Source: a bacterium BMS3Bbin03 (GTDB lineage: Bacteria > Zhuqueibacterota > JdFR-76 > BMS3Abin05). From it: DNA of 41,534 bases. Within the stretch, counting starts at the first letter, position 1; each line of letters starts with the position of its first letter. Of this stretch, positions 9,430 through 17,230 are shown one piece after another. Below the pieces are notes generated by a model that saw nothing but the letters and a program-made list of their open reading frames with translations, ran no database searches and was not told the origin of the DNA. The stretch covers positions 1 through 41,534 of the forward strand of contig BDTM01000146.1 in the NCBI GenBank assembly GCA_002898015.1, written 5' to 3'. A program made the position numbers and the translations under genes.

Positions 9430-10563
9430 TCAGAGCCAATAAGCAGCTACGGCATCCATCATCCTTTGAATCAATTCATGATTAAGTTCAATGATTTTTT
9501 CTTTTCGCGGAATCGGTTTAAATGCATGTTCAGGATCATGAAAAAACTCCGGGATATTTTGTGATATTTTTTCGCTCCACTGTTTACGAAAGTTTTGCGG
9601 AATTTTATCCGGCACTTCATAACCAAACAATATTAAATAAAGGATTGCCCAAATTCTGGGAGCGGCGGTTAACGAATAACCTCCGCCGAGCGTAAACAAA
9701 GCTCTTCCCTTACAAAATTGATCTGCAAGCTCAATTACACGCCGATAAATTCTTTCAAAGTCCTGCGTGGTCAACATTAAATCGGCCAGGGGGTCGGAAA
9801 AATGTGCATCCGTGCCTGCTTGAACAACGAGAGCATCCGGTTTAAACCAGGCCAAAGCGGGTGCTGCTACTCCATTTAAAACATCCAGGTAGGAATCTCC
9901 TTCCGTAAAAGGTTCCAAAGGCAGGTTAAGTTTTAATGAACGACCCAGCCCACGCCCAAGCTCATGTATCCAGCCAGTTCCCGGAAATAGATACTCGCCT
10001 GATTCGTGAAGTGAGATCGTCATAACTTTATCATCCGAATAAAAAATTTCCTGGACTCCATCACCGTGATGAACATCCAGGTCAAGGTAGGCAACGTGCC
10101 ATCCGGCTTTTGTCATTTCTTTAACGGCTAATGCAATATCATTATATAAACAAAAGCCTGCCGCAAAATTTCGATGAGCATGATGAAAGCCTCCGCCTAA
10201 TTGAAGAACCTTTTTTGCTTTATTTTCCAGCAGCAATCCGGCTGCAAATAAAGTTCCTCCCGCCTGATTACGCGCTCCCTCAGCCATCCCTTTTACAATA
10301 GGATTGTCTAAACTACCCAAGCCGTAATTTTCCGCTTCCTTTAAGATTTCACCATTGCTTACTCTCTCAACGACATCCACATAAGAAGGGTCATGAATTT
10401 CATACAATAATTCAGGCGTTATCGATACCGGTTTTAACGGTTTTTTCAAACAACCCAGCTCATTAAGAAGATCCAGCGTCATTTCCACCCGTATAGGATT
10501 AAACGGGTGGGAATCACCTAAATTGTACTTCTTATAATTTGGATGATAAACTATTTGACACAT
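9430..10563 (-). CDS. acuC: AcuC-like protein deacetylase (HDAC family)
   Basis: A zinc-dependent class I HDAC-fold enzyme of about 377 residues. Visible motifs: GGGFHHAHRNFAAGFCLYND (the His pair and Asn of the active site), DLDVHHGDGVQEIFY (zinc Asp and His), TISLHE, QAGTDAHFSDPLADL and LGGGYS. In Bacillus AcuC removes acetyl groups from Acs and so reactivates it. An ATG at 10563 gives the usual AcuC N-terminus (MCQIVYHPNYKKY); a TTG at 10581 would add six residues. Either start overlaps the acuB stop codon. Downstream, 584 bases separate it from the sensor kinase gene, which reads the same way. Confidence 0.92.
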   Translation of the reverse strand: MCQIVYHPNYKKYNLGDSHPFNPIRVEMTLDLLNELGCLKKPLKPVSITPELLYEIHDPSYVDVVERVSNGEILKEAENYGLGSLDNPIVKGMAEGARNQAGGTLFAAGLLLENKAKKVLQLGGGFHHAHRNFAAGFCLYNDIALAVKEMTKAGWHVAYLDLDVHHGDGVQEIFYSDDKVMTISLHESGEYLFPGTGWIHELGRGLGRSLKLNLPLEPFTEGDSYLDVLNGVAAPALAWFKPDALVVQAGTDAHFSDPLADLMLTTQDFERIYRRVIELADQFCKGRALFTLGGGYSLTAAPRIWAILYLILFGYEVPDKIPQNFRKQWSEKISQNIPEFFHDPEHAFKPIPRKEKIIELNHELIQRMMDAVAAYWL

Positions 10564-11180
10564 GATATATGAATAGGCCAAATTACCTTAAAACCGGAGC
10601 CGCAAAGCGCATCGGCAAGAGCTTTAATTTCCATAGTACCTACTCTTAAAACAAGCCTGATATTCTTATCCTTTTCGGGATAGGTTAGAATTGAATTAAT
10701 ATTAACATTTCGCTGTGCAATAAGATTTGTCAATCTCGCCAGTTCACCCGAACGATTCGGAAGGCGCACCTCCAATCGTCCCGATGGTCTGTTAACACCT
10801 GTTAACAGAAGAAGTGCATCTAATAAATCTGTGCTTGTAATTATTCCAACAAGCTCTGACATTTCTACTACCGGAAGACACCCAATTTTCATTTCTCTCA
10901 TTAATTGGGCAGCTAATTCAATTGGGTCTGACGGATGGGTTGTTTTAACAGGATGACTCATAATATTTTGTACGGCACTGGTCGGGTCGAAAGGATGCAT
11001 TGCTAATTTACTTGTTGCAAGCCTGAGGTCTCTATCTGTAACCATACCAACAAGTTTATCATTCTCCAGTACAGGAAGGTGGCGAATATTTTTTTCATGC
11101 ATCAATCTGTAAGCATCGTTCAATTTTGTATCCGGTGATATTGTAATAAGATCACGATTCATTATTTCACGAATTAACAT
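10551..11180 (-). CDS. acuB: AcuB-like CBS-CBS-ACT regulatory protein
   Basis: A 209-residue soluble protein: two CBS domains (about 7-60 and 72-128; motifs IRHLPVLEND, VGMVTDRDL, CLPVVEMSELVGIITSTDLL) followed by an ACT domain (about 135-205). This is the architecture of AcuB in the Bacillus acuABC operon, where its biochemical role is unsettled; CBS domains usually bind adenine nucleotides. The gene starts 13 bases after the acetyltransferase gene stop and overlaps acuC, so the three are one operon in the order acetyltransferase, acuB, acuC. Confidence 0.9.
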   Translation of the reverse strand: MLIREIMNRDLITISPDTKLNDAYRLMHEKNIRHLPVLENDKLVGMVTDRDLRLATSKLAMHPFDPTSAVQNIMSHPVKTTHPSDPIELAAQLMREMKIGCLPVVEMSELVGIITSTDLLDALLLLTGVNRPSGRLEVRLPNRSGELARLTNLIAQRNVNINSILTYPEKDKNIRLVLRVGTMEIKALADALCGSGFKVIWPIHISCVK

Positions 11181-11193
11181 GATATTTCCTTTA

Positions 11194-13611
11194 TCAGTAT
11201 GTCGGTCTTTTAGCCCCGCCGGGTTTTATAGTTAATAAAAAATCGGCAATAAGCAAAGGTTTATCATCTAAAACAGCTTGAGCTTCAAAATTCCATAACC
11301 ATGGTATTTCCTCGATCATTTGTGAGAGTCTGCCTAAAATTTGGCTTATGCCGCAATTCTTTTTAAGATGTAATGCCTGCATTGTTTCATCAATATCTCT
11401 ATCGGTTAAAGGGGTAATACGTACAATATGCAAGGAATTTTCATCATTTATTTCCAGAATGGGACCAAACAAAAGATCGGGTTTAACTTTTATAATAAAC
11501 TTTTTTGAATCTCCTGATGTTTGCTCTGCGGTAAATATTCCAAAATATTTTAAAAGATCTACTGCATTTTCCCTATCCACTTTTATAATCTTTTGAGGTT
11601 CTGCGGCTTCACGAAGAATTTTTTGAATAAGCTGGCGCGCTACATCGGCTTTGACATCATCATACCAAATCAGCTTGCCCAACGGATGCTTTTTAAATTC
11701 AACATAACGGGTAACTCTGCCCAAGGCATTGACCGCTAATTCCGGAAAACGAAATGCGGGAAAACGTCTTTTTTTGTTTTTATCACCGGGATCATCAACA
11801 AGAGAGATAGTACCGACAGCACCCATCAAACAAAGCAGCACAGGTTTTTCGATTCCTGTAATTTCTTCAGCAGCACTAACTCCGTTTCTTATGGCTTTTG
11901 CAAAGGGTTCGGTATTACAATTTCCAACGCAAGCAAACCCGACCAATAACGAGTCTACATTTTCATCTATTAAAGCTTCTTTTACATTTGTTTCATAATT
12001 ATCTGCTGTGGTAAAAGCACCAAGGTCAACAATACCGGAAGCATCAACATCCAAATAATTCATTTCACATGCATCGGCAAATAATGTAGCCATGCCCGTG
12101 GAGTTAGCAATAATTTTAACTTTGTTACCTCTTGGTAAAGGCTGATTTTCAAGTACTACAGCCACATCAAAAAGATCTTCCAGAGTAGGAGCCAATATAA
12201 TACCCGTTTGCTGAAATAATGCCTCAATTTCCAATTTACCGCCGGTATGGGCACCGCTTTTTGCTTCTGCAGCTCTTCTGCCGGCTCTGCTGTGTGCACT
12301 TTTAACACATAAGATCGGTTTTTTGTAAGTCATCTTACGGGCAATCCGGACAAAACGCCTTGGATTTCCAAAAGTTTCCAGATAAAGGATAGCAATTTTC
12401 GTATTTCGATCCTCCATCCAAAATTGAAGCAGGTCATTTCCCGAAACATCGGCTCTGTTTCCGGCAGAGACGAAAGTAGTAAATCCCAATCCTTTTCCCA
12501 TTGCGTAATCCAGTATTACCAATCCGAGTGCGGCAGAATGAGAAAAGAACCCTATTGGGCCGGGGGGTATAATTTTAGGAGCCAGACTGGCATTGAGTTG
12601 TACTTCAGGGTCTGTATTTATCAAACCCAGGCAGCTAGGACCTAATAATCTAACCCCATGGGTACGGATAAATTCAACGAGTTTTTTCTGTCTGTTTAAT
12701 CCCTCTTCGCCCGCATCCGCAAAACCGGCGGAAACAACCACTAATCCTTTAGTACCGGCTCTAATAGCATGTTCGGCAGCTTTCTGGACTTTTTCTGCCT
12801 TTACCGCTATAACGGCGAGGTCTATTTTTTCGGGTAATTCTTTAATGGATGCATACGCTTTTATGCCGTTAACAGACACAGCCTGAGGATTGATAGGATA
12901 AACCGTACCGTTAAAATTAGCGGAAAGTATGTTTTGGAAAATCATATTGCCCAAAGAAGACTTATCTCTGGAAGCCCCAACCACAGCCACTGTTTTGGGA
13001 CAAAGTAGCGGGAGAAGTGAATTAGCAACCGCAATTCTATCCCTTAGGTCGGCCAGTTCCCATAAAGCAGCAGCACCGTTTACCGGTAATTCTATATGAA
13101 CCGTATCCGAGCTCCAAACCCGGTGCTTCTGCAATCCGGAACTTTTAAATACATTAATCATAGATTGATTATCGGGAAGAACTTCTGCTTCCAATTCGAC
13201 AAAACCATTAGCGGCAGCCAGCCCGGCAAGTCGTTCTAATAGGAGGGTACTAATTCCTTTCCCTTGATAAGAATCGTCAATTAGAAAGGCAACCTCAGCC
13301 GAATTTCCTCTTCCCATCTCTATATAATTTCCCAACCCAACCACTTTAGGAGCCTGCTCTTCTTTAGTAATTGCCAGCAGGCAGCCGGATTGCGTAAAAT
13401 CGCCGCTGCACAGTTGTTTAATAATATCCTGAGGAACTTCTGAAATAGAAGCCATAAACCGCATTCGCAAACTTTCTTTCGAAATGCGATTTAAGAAGGA
13501 TTTGACTAACGGGATATCATCTTCAGTAGCGGGTTTAAATAAGAGACCTTTCCCGTCTTTTAATAATACATGCTCTTTATAAGCGAGCCCTTCCGGTATA
13601 ATTCGGAACAT
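11194..13611 (-). CDS. Pat-type protein acetyltransferase (GNAT plus acyl-CoA synthetase-like)
   Basis: An 805-residue protein with an N-terminal GNAT domain (about 20-175; acetyl-CoA loop YQGKGIS at 115-121) fused to an NDP-forming acyl-CoA synthetase-like body: CoA-binding fold (VAVVGAS at 208-214), ligase folds (FFSHSAALG near 355, SGAHTGG near 452), and a short C-terminal ATP-grasp-like part (about 645-800). Salmonella Pat, which acetylates Acs, has the GNAT at the C-terminus; the reversed order occurs in some homologues. His455 sits where ADP-forming synthetases keep their catalytic His, while the ATP-grasp part looks shortened. The GNAT takes the place of AcuA beside acuB and acuC. Protein-acetylating activity is inferred. 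Confidence 0.85.
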   Translation of the reverse strand: MFRIIPEGLAYKEHVLLKDGKGLLFKPATEDDIPLVKSFLNRISKESLRMRFMASISEVPQDIIKQLCSGDFTQSGCLLAITKEEQAPKVVGLGNYIEMGRGNSAEVAFLIDDSYQGKGISTLLLERLAGLAAANGFVELEAEVLPDNQSMINVFKSSGLQKHRVWSSDTVHIELPVNGAAALWELADLRDRIAVANSLLPLLCPKTVAVVGASRDKSSLGNMIFQNILSANFNGTVYPINPQAVSVNGIKAYASIKELPEKIDLAVIAVKAEKVQKAAEHAIRAGTKGLVVVSAGFADAGEEGLNRQKKLVEFIRTHGVRLLGPSCLGLINTDPEVQLNASLAPKIIPPGPIGFFSHSAALGLVILDYAMGKGLGFTTFVSAGNRADVSGNDLLQFWMEDRNTKIAILYLETFGNPRRFVRIARKMTYKKPILCVKSAHSRAGRRAAEAKSGAHTGGKLEIEALFQQTGIILAPTLEDLFDVAVVLENQPLPRGNKVKIIANSTGMATLFADACEMNYLDVDASGIVDLGAFTTADNYETNVKEALIDENVDSLLVGFACVGNCNTEPFAKAIRNGVSAAEEITGIEKPVLLCLMGAVGTISLVDDPGDKNKKRRFPAFRFPELAVNALGRVTRYVEFKKHPLGKLIWYDDVKADVARQLIQKILREAAEPQKIIKVDRENAVDLLKYFGIFTAEQTSGDSKKFIIKVKPDLLFGPILEINDENSLHIVRITPLTDRDIDETMQALHLKKNCGISQILGRLSQMIEEIPWLWNFEAQAVLDDKPLLIADFLLTIKPGGAKRPTY

Positions 13612-13647
13612 AGATCTCTGATCCTATTAAATAATTTATTGATTATA

Positions 13648-13784
13648 GTATATAAAAAAAAGAGATTTTATACAAGTGAAAATACCTCCTTTTCAAGAAA
13701 ATTACGCCATTTTTTTATTGTATCAACAACTTGCGGATTTGCAAGCGTTGAAATGTCGCCAACCTCCTGCGCCGCTTTCCCGCT
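13648..13784 (-). pseudogene. Relic 3' end of a second acs gene
   Basis: In the frame 13668-13784 the minus strand encodes ...AAQEVGDISTLANPQVVDTI, which matches the Acs C-terminus (GDITTLANPQVVEEI) encoded at 2296-2360. A stop lies just upstream. The few residues before this segment read SGK, which may be the catalytic-lysine motif brought next to the tail by an internal deletion. The original stop is lost and the frame runs on to TAA at 13668. Homology continues through a decayed copy of the acs terminator ending in eight T residues. It lies directly upstream of the acetyltransferase gene. The rest of the 13612-13954 gap holds this relic and the 79-base repeat. Confidence 0.75.
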
Positions 13785-13886
13785 TTAATATTGATTGTTA
13801 GTGATCTTTCCATGGAGGAAAGATAAATAATTTATTGTAGATATACCAGTCTTTTTTTTGCTGCCCACCCGTGAGTGAGGTTTTAT

Positions 13887-13965
13887 AAATTGTAAAGGAG
13901 AGGTAGAAAATGTCCGGCCGGATGACGGCCGGAAAATCGGTATGAAAAAGAGCCCTAAAGCAGGC
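13887..13965. repeat. Right copy of 79-base direct repeat
   Basis: Same orientation as 1934-2012 and about 89 percent identical by eye without gaps. On the minus strand it carries the end of the prkA operon (stop codon and terminator) and a second hairpin CCGGCCG-TCATC-CGGCCGG. The two copies bracket the AT-rich acetate block. Confidence 0.75.
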
Positions 13966-13969
13966 TCTT
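13944..13969 (-). terminator. Terminator of the prkA operon containing the last stop codon
   Basis: Minus-strand AAGAGCC and GGCTCTT pair around TGCTTTAG and are followed by a T run. The TAG stop of the upstream gene (13955-13957) lies inside the hairpin, so a ribosome finishing the last gene would sit on the stem. The left repeat copy keeps only a weakened version of the stem. Confidence 0.75.
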
Positions 13970-14434
13970 CACAAATTGAATCAGACGATCCGCGATTTCC
14001 CAGGGGAGCACAAACGGGATTTCCCGGATCCGGTGATTTTCATTTTTAACGCGGGTCATCTGAAAGAAATGGCCCTGCTTTAATAAAATTTCAAAATAAG
14101 AAATCCGGTTTTCGGTCTGGTAGGGACTTTCACTCCGCAGCAGCGCCCGTTGATGAACCCGATCCATTTCCAGCAATTTAAAATGTTCGGACAGAAAGGT
14201 TAGTTTTTTTAAAATAAGATCGGCTTGTTCTTTTAGAGCGGCTTCCCGGCGGTCTTTATCAATTGAATGACGCCAATACGCAATCTTCATTAAGGAAACG
14301 CTGTACACATCATTTCCATTACTTTCAACAATGAGTTTGTGATTTTCGGACAAATTTTTAAACCAGGCTTGATAATGCTCCTGATATATCCGCTGCTGTT
14401 CCGTTTGCCGCATTTCTTTTTGATTCTCCATCAT
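13955..14434 (-). CDS. Unknown protein, fourth gene of the prkA operon
   Basis: A soluble, highly charged protein of about 159 residues that I do not recognise. It is rich in predicted helix with heptad-like stretches (residues about 50-90), followed by a possible small folded part (ENRISYFEILLKQGHFFQMT), and ends PWEIADRLIQFVKSLL. An upstream GTG at 14455 is possible, but GGGAGG lies directly before the ATG pair at 14434/14431, so these are the better starts. It begins about 25 bases past the spoVR stop and ends inside the operon terminator. Its place suggests a role with PrkA, YeaH and SpoVR. Confidence 0.8.
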   Translation of the reverse strand: MMENQKEMRQTEQQRIYQEHYQAWFKNLSENHKLIVESNGNDVYSVSLMKIAYWRHSIDKDRREAALKEQADLILKKLTFLSEHFKLLEMDRVHQRALLRSESPYQTENRISYFEILLKQGHFFQMTRVKNENHRIREIPFVLPWEIADRLIQFVKSLL

Positions 14435-14458
14435 GACACCTCCCGCAAAAGACACCTT

Positions 14459-15961
14459 TTATTCTTCTATGCTGCCGACCATAAATTCCGTCCCGTCATA
14501 TCGAAATAAAATCGGTTTATCCTCGGCCACTGTTTCGATAATAACCGGCCTTGTCCAGAGTTTGACCAGATTTTTTAGTGTTTCCTGGGCATAACCCCGG
14601 TGCAGTTCGATTCCCTCATATCGATGTTTCAGATACAATTCGCCGCGATTTTCGTAGTTTCCGTCCATCACTTCAATAAACGGCTGGCCCATATTGGTCA
14701 GGCTGAACAAGAATTTCTCTTTGATTTTCTTAAAATCCCGGCTGTCAATTTTATATTGTTCCGAATCCGGATCATATTTATAGGTAAAATAATTATTTTT
14801 TCGGACAAATTCTTCCGTAAAAAATGTGTCGATAAATGTAATGTCATTATAAAATCGCCGGACTTCAAAGACTTTTTCCAATCCAAGATTTAATTTCTTG
14901 TTCCATTTTTCTTTTCTTTCCCAATCCTCGCACTCTTCGTAAGCCTTCCCGAATTTTCCCTTGTCCCAGCGCTCTTTAATATCTCGAAACAACTCCACCC
15001 CAAGTTTATAAGGATTCAATCGCCCGGGCTGTGCGCTGACCGTCCCCGAATGATGATCCGCGTAATCGATGACTTCCGAATCGGAAAGAATTTTTTCGGT
15101 CATGAGTTTTGTGTGCCAGAATGTCGCCCAGCCTTCGTTCATGATTTTGGTCATTCCCTGAGGCGCAAAATAATACGCCTCTTCCCGGATAATTGATAAC
15201 ACATCCTGCTGCCATGATTCGAGCGGGGCATGATTCAGGAAAAAAAGCAATACATCTTTTTCCGGTTCCTGGGGAAATTTCTTTTTCTGCTCTCCCCTGG
15301 TTTTTAGTTTAATTTTCTGCTGCTCAATAAACTCCGGCGGATTGACATATTTATCCATATACGGTTTGCTCGCCAGTTTATGAATGGTCGGCCGGTATTC
15401 CCGTTGTTTCGTTTTTTCTCTTTTTCGTTTGATGTACGGTGAATGGTAGTCGATCAAATTCTCCAGAGATAAACAGCTATCAATAAAATTTTCCACGGTT
15501 TCAATTCCGTACCGTTCAATATACCGGTTAATTCGTGTAGCGTGATTGGCCATTTCATCCATCATGTGCCGATTGGTGTGGGAGAACCAGGTGTTGTTCT
15601 TGAAAAAATCCACATGCGCGTACACATGGGCCATGACCAGTTTCTGATCCACAAGATTGTTCGATTCGAGTAAATAGGCGTACGTCGGGTCATTATTGAT
15701 AACCATCTCGTAAATACGGTGCAGGCCGTAGGAATAGCCTTTCTGCATCTCCTCATATTCCATTCCAAAGCGCCAGTGCGGATAACGCGTGGGAAACCCC
15801 AGGTAACTGGCCACTTCGTTCATCTGATTGAAATCCAGCATCTCGAAGATGGTCTCGTAAAAATCCAGGCCTGCTTTTTGAGCAATATCCTTGATTTTCC
15901 CCTGCCAGCGCTGAAGTTCAGCCGGCAGTTTTCTGCTGTAATTTTCCATTGCATTTAACAT
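14459..15961 (-). CDS. spoVR: SpoVR family protein
   Basis: A 500-residue cytoplasmic protein matching the SpoVR/YcgB family: N-terminal YPHWRFGMEYEEM, the histidine-rich LVMAHVYAHVDFFKNN and WFSHTNRHM segments, and DYHSPYIKR. The family takes part in Bacillus spore cortex formation and, in non-sporulating bacteria, is co-expressed with prkA and yeaH; its chemistry is unknown. It starts 21 bases after yeaH. Two starts are possible, 15961 and an ATG four codons in; the first is retained. Confidence 0.95.
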   Translation of the reverse strand: MLNAMENYSRKLPAELQRWQGKIKDIAQKAGLDFYETIFEMLDFNQMNEVASYLGFPTRYPHWRFGMEYEEMQKGYSYGLHRIYEMVINNDPTYAYLLESNNLVDQKLVMAHVYAHVDFFKNNTWFSHTNRHMMDEMANHATRINRYIERYGIETVENFIDSCLSLENLIDYHSPYIKRKREKTKQREYRPTIHKLASKPYMDKYVNPPEFIEQQKIKLKTRGEQKKKFPQEPEKDVLLFFLNHAPLESWQQDVLSIIREEAYYFAPQGMTKIMNEGWATFWHTKLMTEKILSDSEVIDYADHHSGTVSAQPGRLNPYKLGVELFRDIKERWDKGKFGKAYEECEDWERKEKWNKKLNLGLEKVFEVRRFYNDITFIDTFFTEEFVRKNNYFTYKYDPDSEQYKIDSRDFKKIKEKFLFSLTNMGQPFIEVMDGNYENRGELYLKHRYEGIELHRGYAQETLKNLVKLWTRPVIIETVAEDKPILFRYDGTEFMVGSIEE

Positions 15962-15982
15962 ATCTCGATCAACTCCAATGCG

Positions 15983-17092
15983 TTAAAGCCCTTTGCCTAA
16001 AAATACTTTAATCGAATCATAAATACCCTCTTTATTATCGATCTCGGAAGTAATGACCTTTTCCTCATCTTCAAAGGCATCCCGAAGGTATTCGATAAAT
16101 TGTCCGGAGCCGTAAGCGCTCCAGACCTGTCCGTACGCAAAAAGATTGGCAACCGGAAGCAGTTCCTCTTTTAGAATTGAAATACAGGTTTCCGAATCGG
16201 ATTCGCCCCAATTATCGCCGTCCGAAAATTGGAAAAAATAAACATTCCACTCCTCCGGATTGTATTTCGCCCGAACTATTTTTGATACCAGCTTGTAGGC
16301 CGATGAAATAACCGTCCCGCCACTTTCCCTGAGATTAAAAAACGTCTTTTCATCCACTTCGTGTGCGGCGGCATCGTGCACAATGTAGCGTGTAGTCACT
16401 CCTTTATAATTGGCCTTCAGCCATGTGTTGATCCAGAAAGATTCGGTACGCACAATTTCCTTTTGTTCCGTGCCCATCGAACCCGAAACATCCATAATGT
16501 AAAACACAACGGCGTTTGTTTCCGGCAGAGGCACCTCTTTCCACGCCCGGTAGCGCTTGTCGTGGCGGATAGGAATGATCGACGGGTTCTTGAAATCGTA
16601 ACTGTTCAATGAAATTTGCCGCTTTAGCGCTTCCCGGTACGTGCGTTTAAAATGTTTCAGCGATTCCGGTCCCACATGGCGAATACTGGAATACTTCGTC
16701 TTTTCGGCGACGACCGTGCTTTTCCCTTTCGGCTCGATTCTCGGAAGCTCTAATTCATCCGCCAGAATAGACACCAGTTCCTCAAGCGTGATCTCTGCTT
16801 CCAATATATGGTCGCCCGGAGAATTTCCGGCCTGCCCCGTACTTTGACCGTCGTTCGGATCGGCGCCGATCGGCGTGCCGGGGTCCCCTTTTCCCTGGCC
16901 GACACCGCCGGTTTGCCGGCGTCCGTACCGGAAGCGGGGAATTTCAATCTGTGGTACCGGAATGCTGACAATATTTTTTCCTTTTTTGCCAATCAGTTCG
17001 GTATGTGAAATGTACTTTTTCAAATCTTTACGAATGGCACCTTTCACAATTTGCCGAAACCGCTGATGATCTTTTTCAATACGTTTAATCAT
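15983..17092 (-). CDS. yeaH: YeaH/YhbH family protein (DUF444, VWA-like)
   Basis: A 369-residue protein. The basic N-terminus (residues 1-35) is followed by a Gly-rich linker with [11 protein letters not shown] (62-95) and a von Willebrand A-like domain with the metal-site motif DVSGSMG at 201-207 and later [13 protein letters not shown]. Members are encoded with prkA and spoVR in many bacteria and belong to the stationary-phase/nitrogen-starvation response in E. coli. Family length is normal. A 138-base gap with a long stem-loop separates it from prkA, while spoVR follows closely. Confidence 0.95.
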   Translation of the reverse strand: MIKRIEKDHQRFRQIVKGAIRKDLKKYISHTELIGKKGKNIVSIPVPQIEIPRFRYGRRQTGGVGQGKGDPGTPIGADPNDGQSTGQAGNSPGDHILEAEITLEELVSILADELELPRIEPKGKSTVVAEKTKYSSIRHVGPESLKHFKRTYREALKRQISLNSYDFKNPSIIPIRHDKRYRAWKEVPLPETNAVVFYIMDVSGSMGTEQKEIVRTESFWINTWLKANYKGVTTRYIVHDAAAHEVDEKTFFNLRESGGTVISSAYKLVSKIVRAKYNPEEWNVYFFQFSDGDNWGESDSETCISILKEELLPVANLFAYGQVWSAYGSGQFIEYLRDAFEDEEKVITSEIDNKEGIYDSIKVFLGKGL

Positions 17093-17115
17093 AATTTATT
17101 GTCCGAAATTTATTG

Positions 17116-17166
17116 GTACCGGGAAGCGCTGCCCCCGGAGGGTTAGGCGCAGCACATCTCCGGCAC
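17116..17166 (-). other. Intercistronic stem-loop between prkA and yeaH
   Basis: Outer arms GTACCGG (17116-17122) and CCGGCAC (17160-17166) pair with one G-U, and inner arms GCTGC (17128-17132) and GCAGC (17149-17153) pair exactly. It falls in the only long gap inside the prkA operon and has no T tail, so mRNA processing or stability is a more likely role than termination. Confidence 0.4.
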
Positions 17167-17230
17167 CCTTCCAAAATAACCAATCCGATTAAATGAGAAA
17201 GAAACAGAGCGATGCCTGTGCCGGTACGCA

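Noticed and set aside
15006..15215. Open frames antisense or out of frame inside spoVR, prkA, purM, ggt and other genes
   Set aside because: They shadow strongly conserved genes and lack ribosome-binding sites or protein-like composition.
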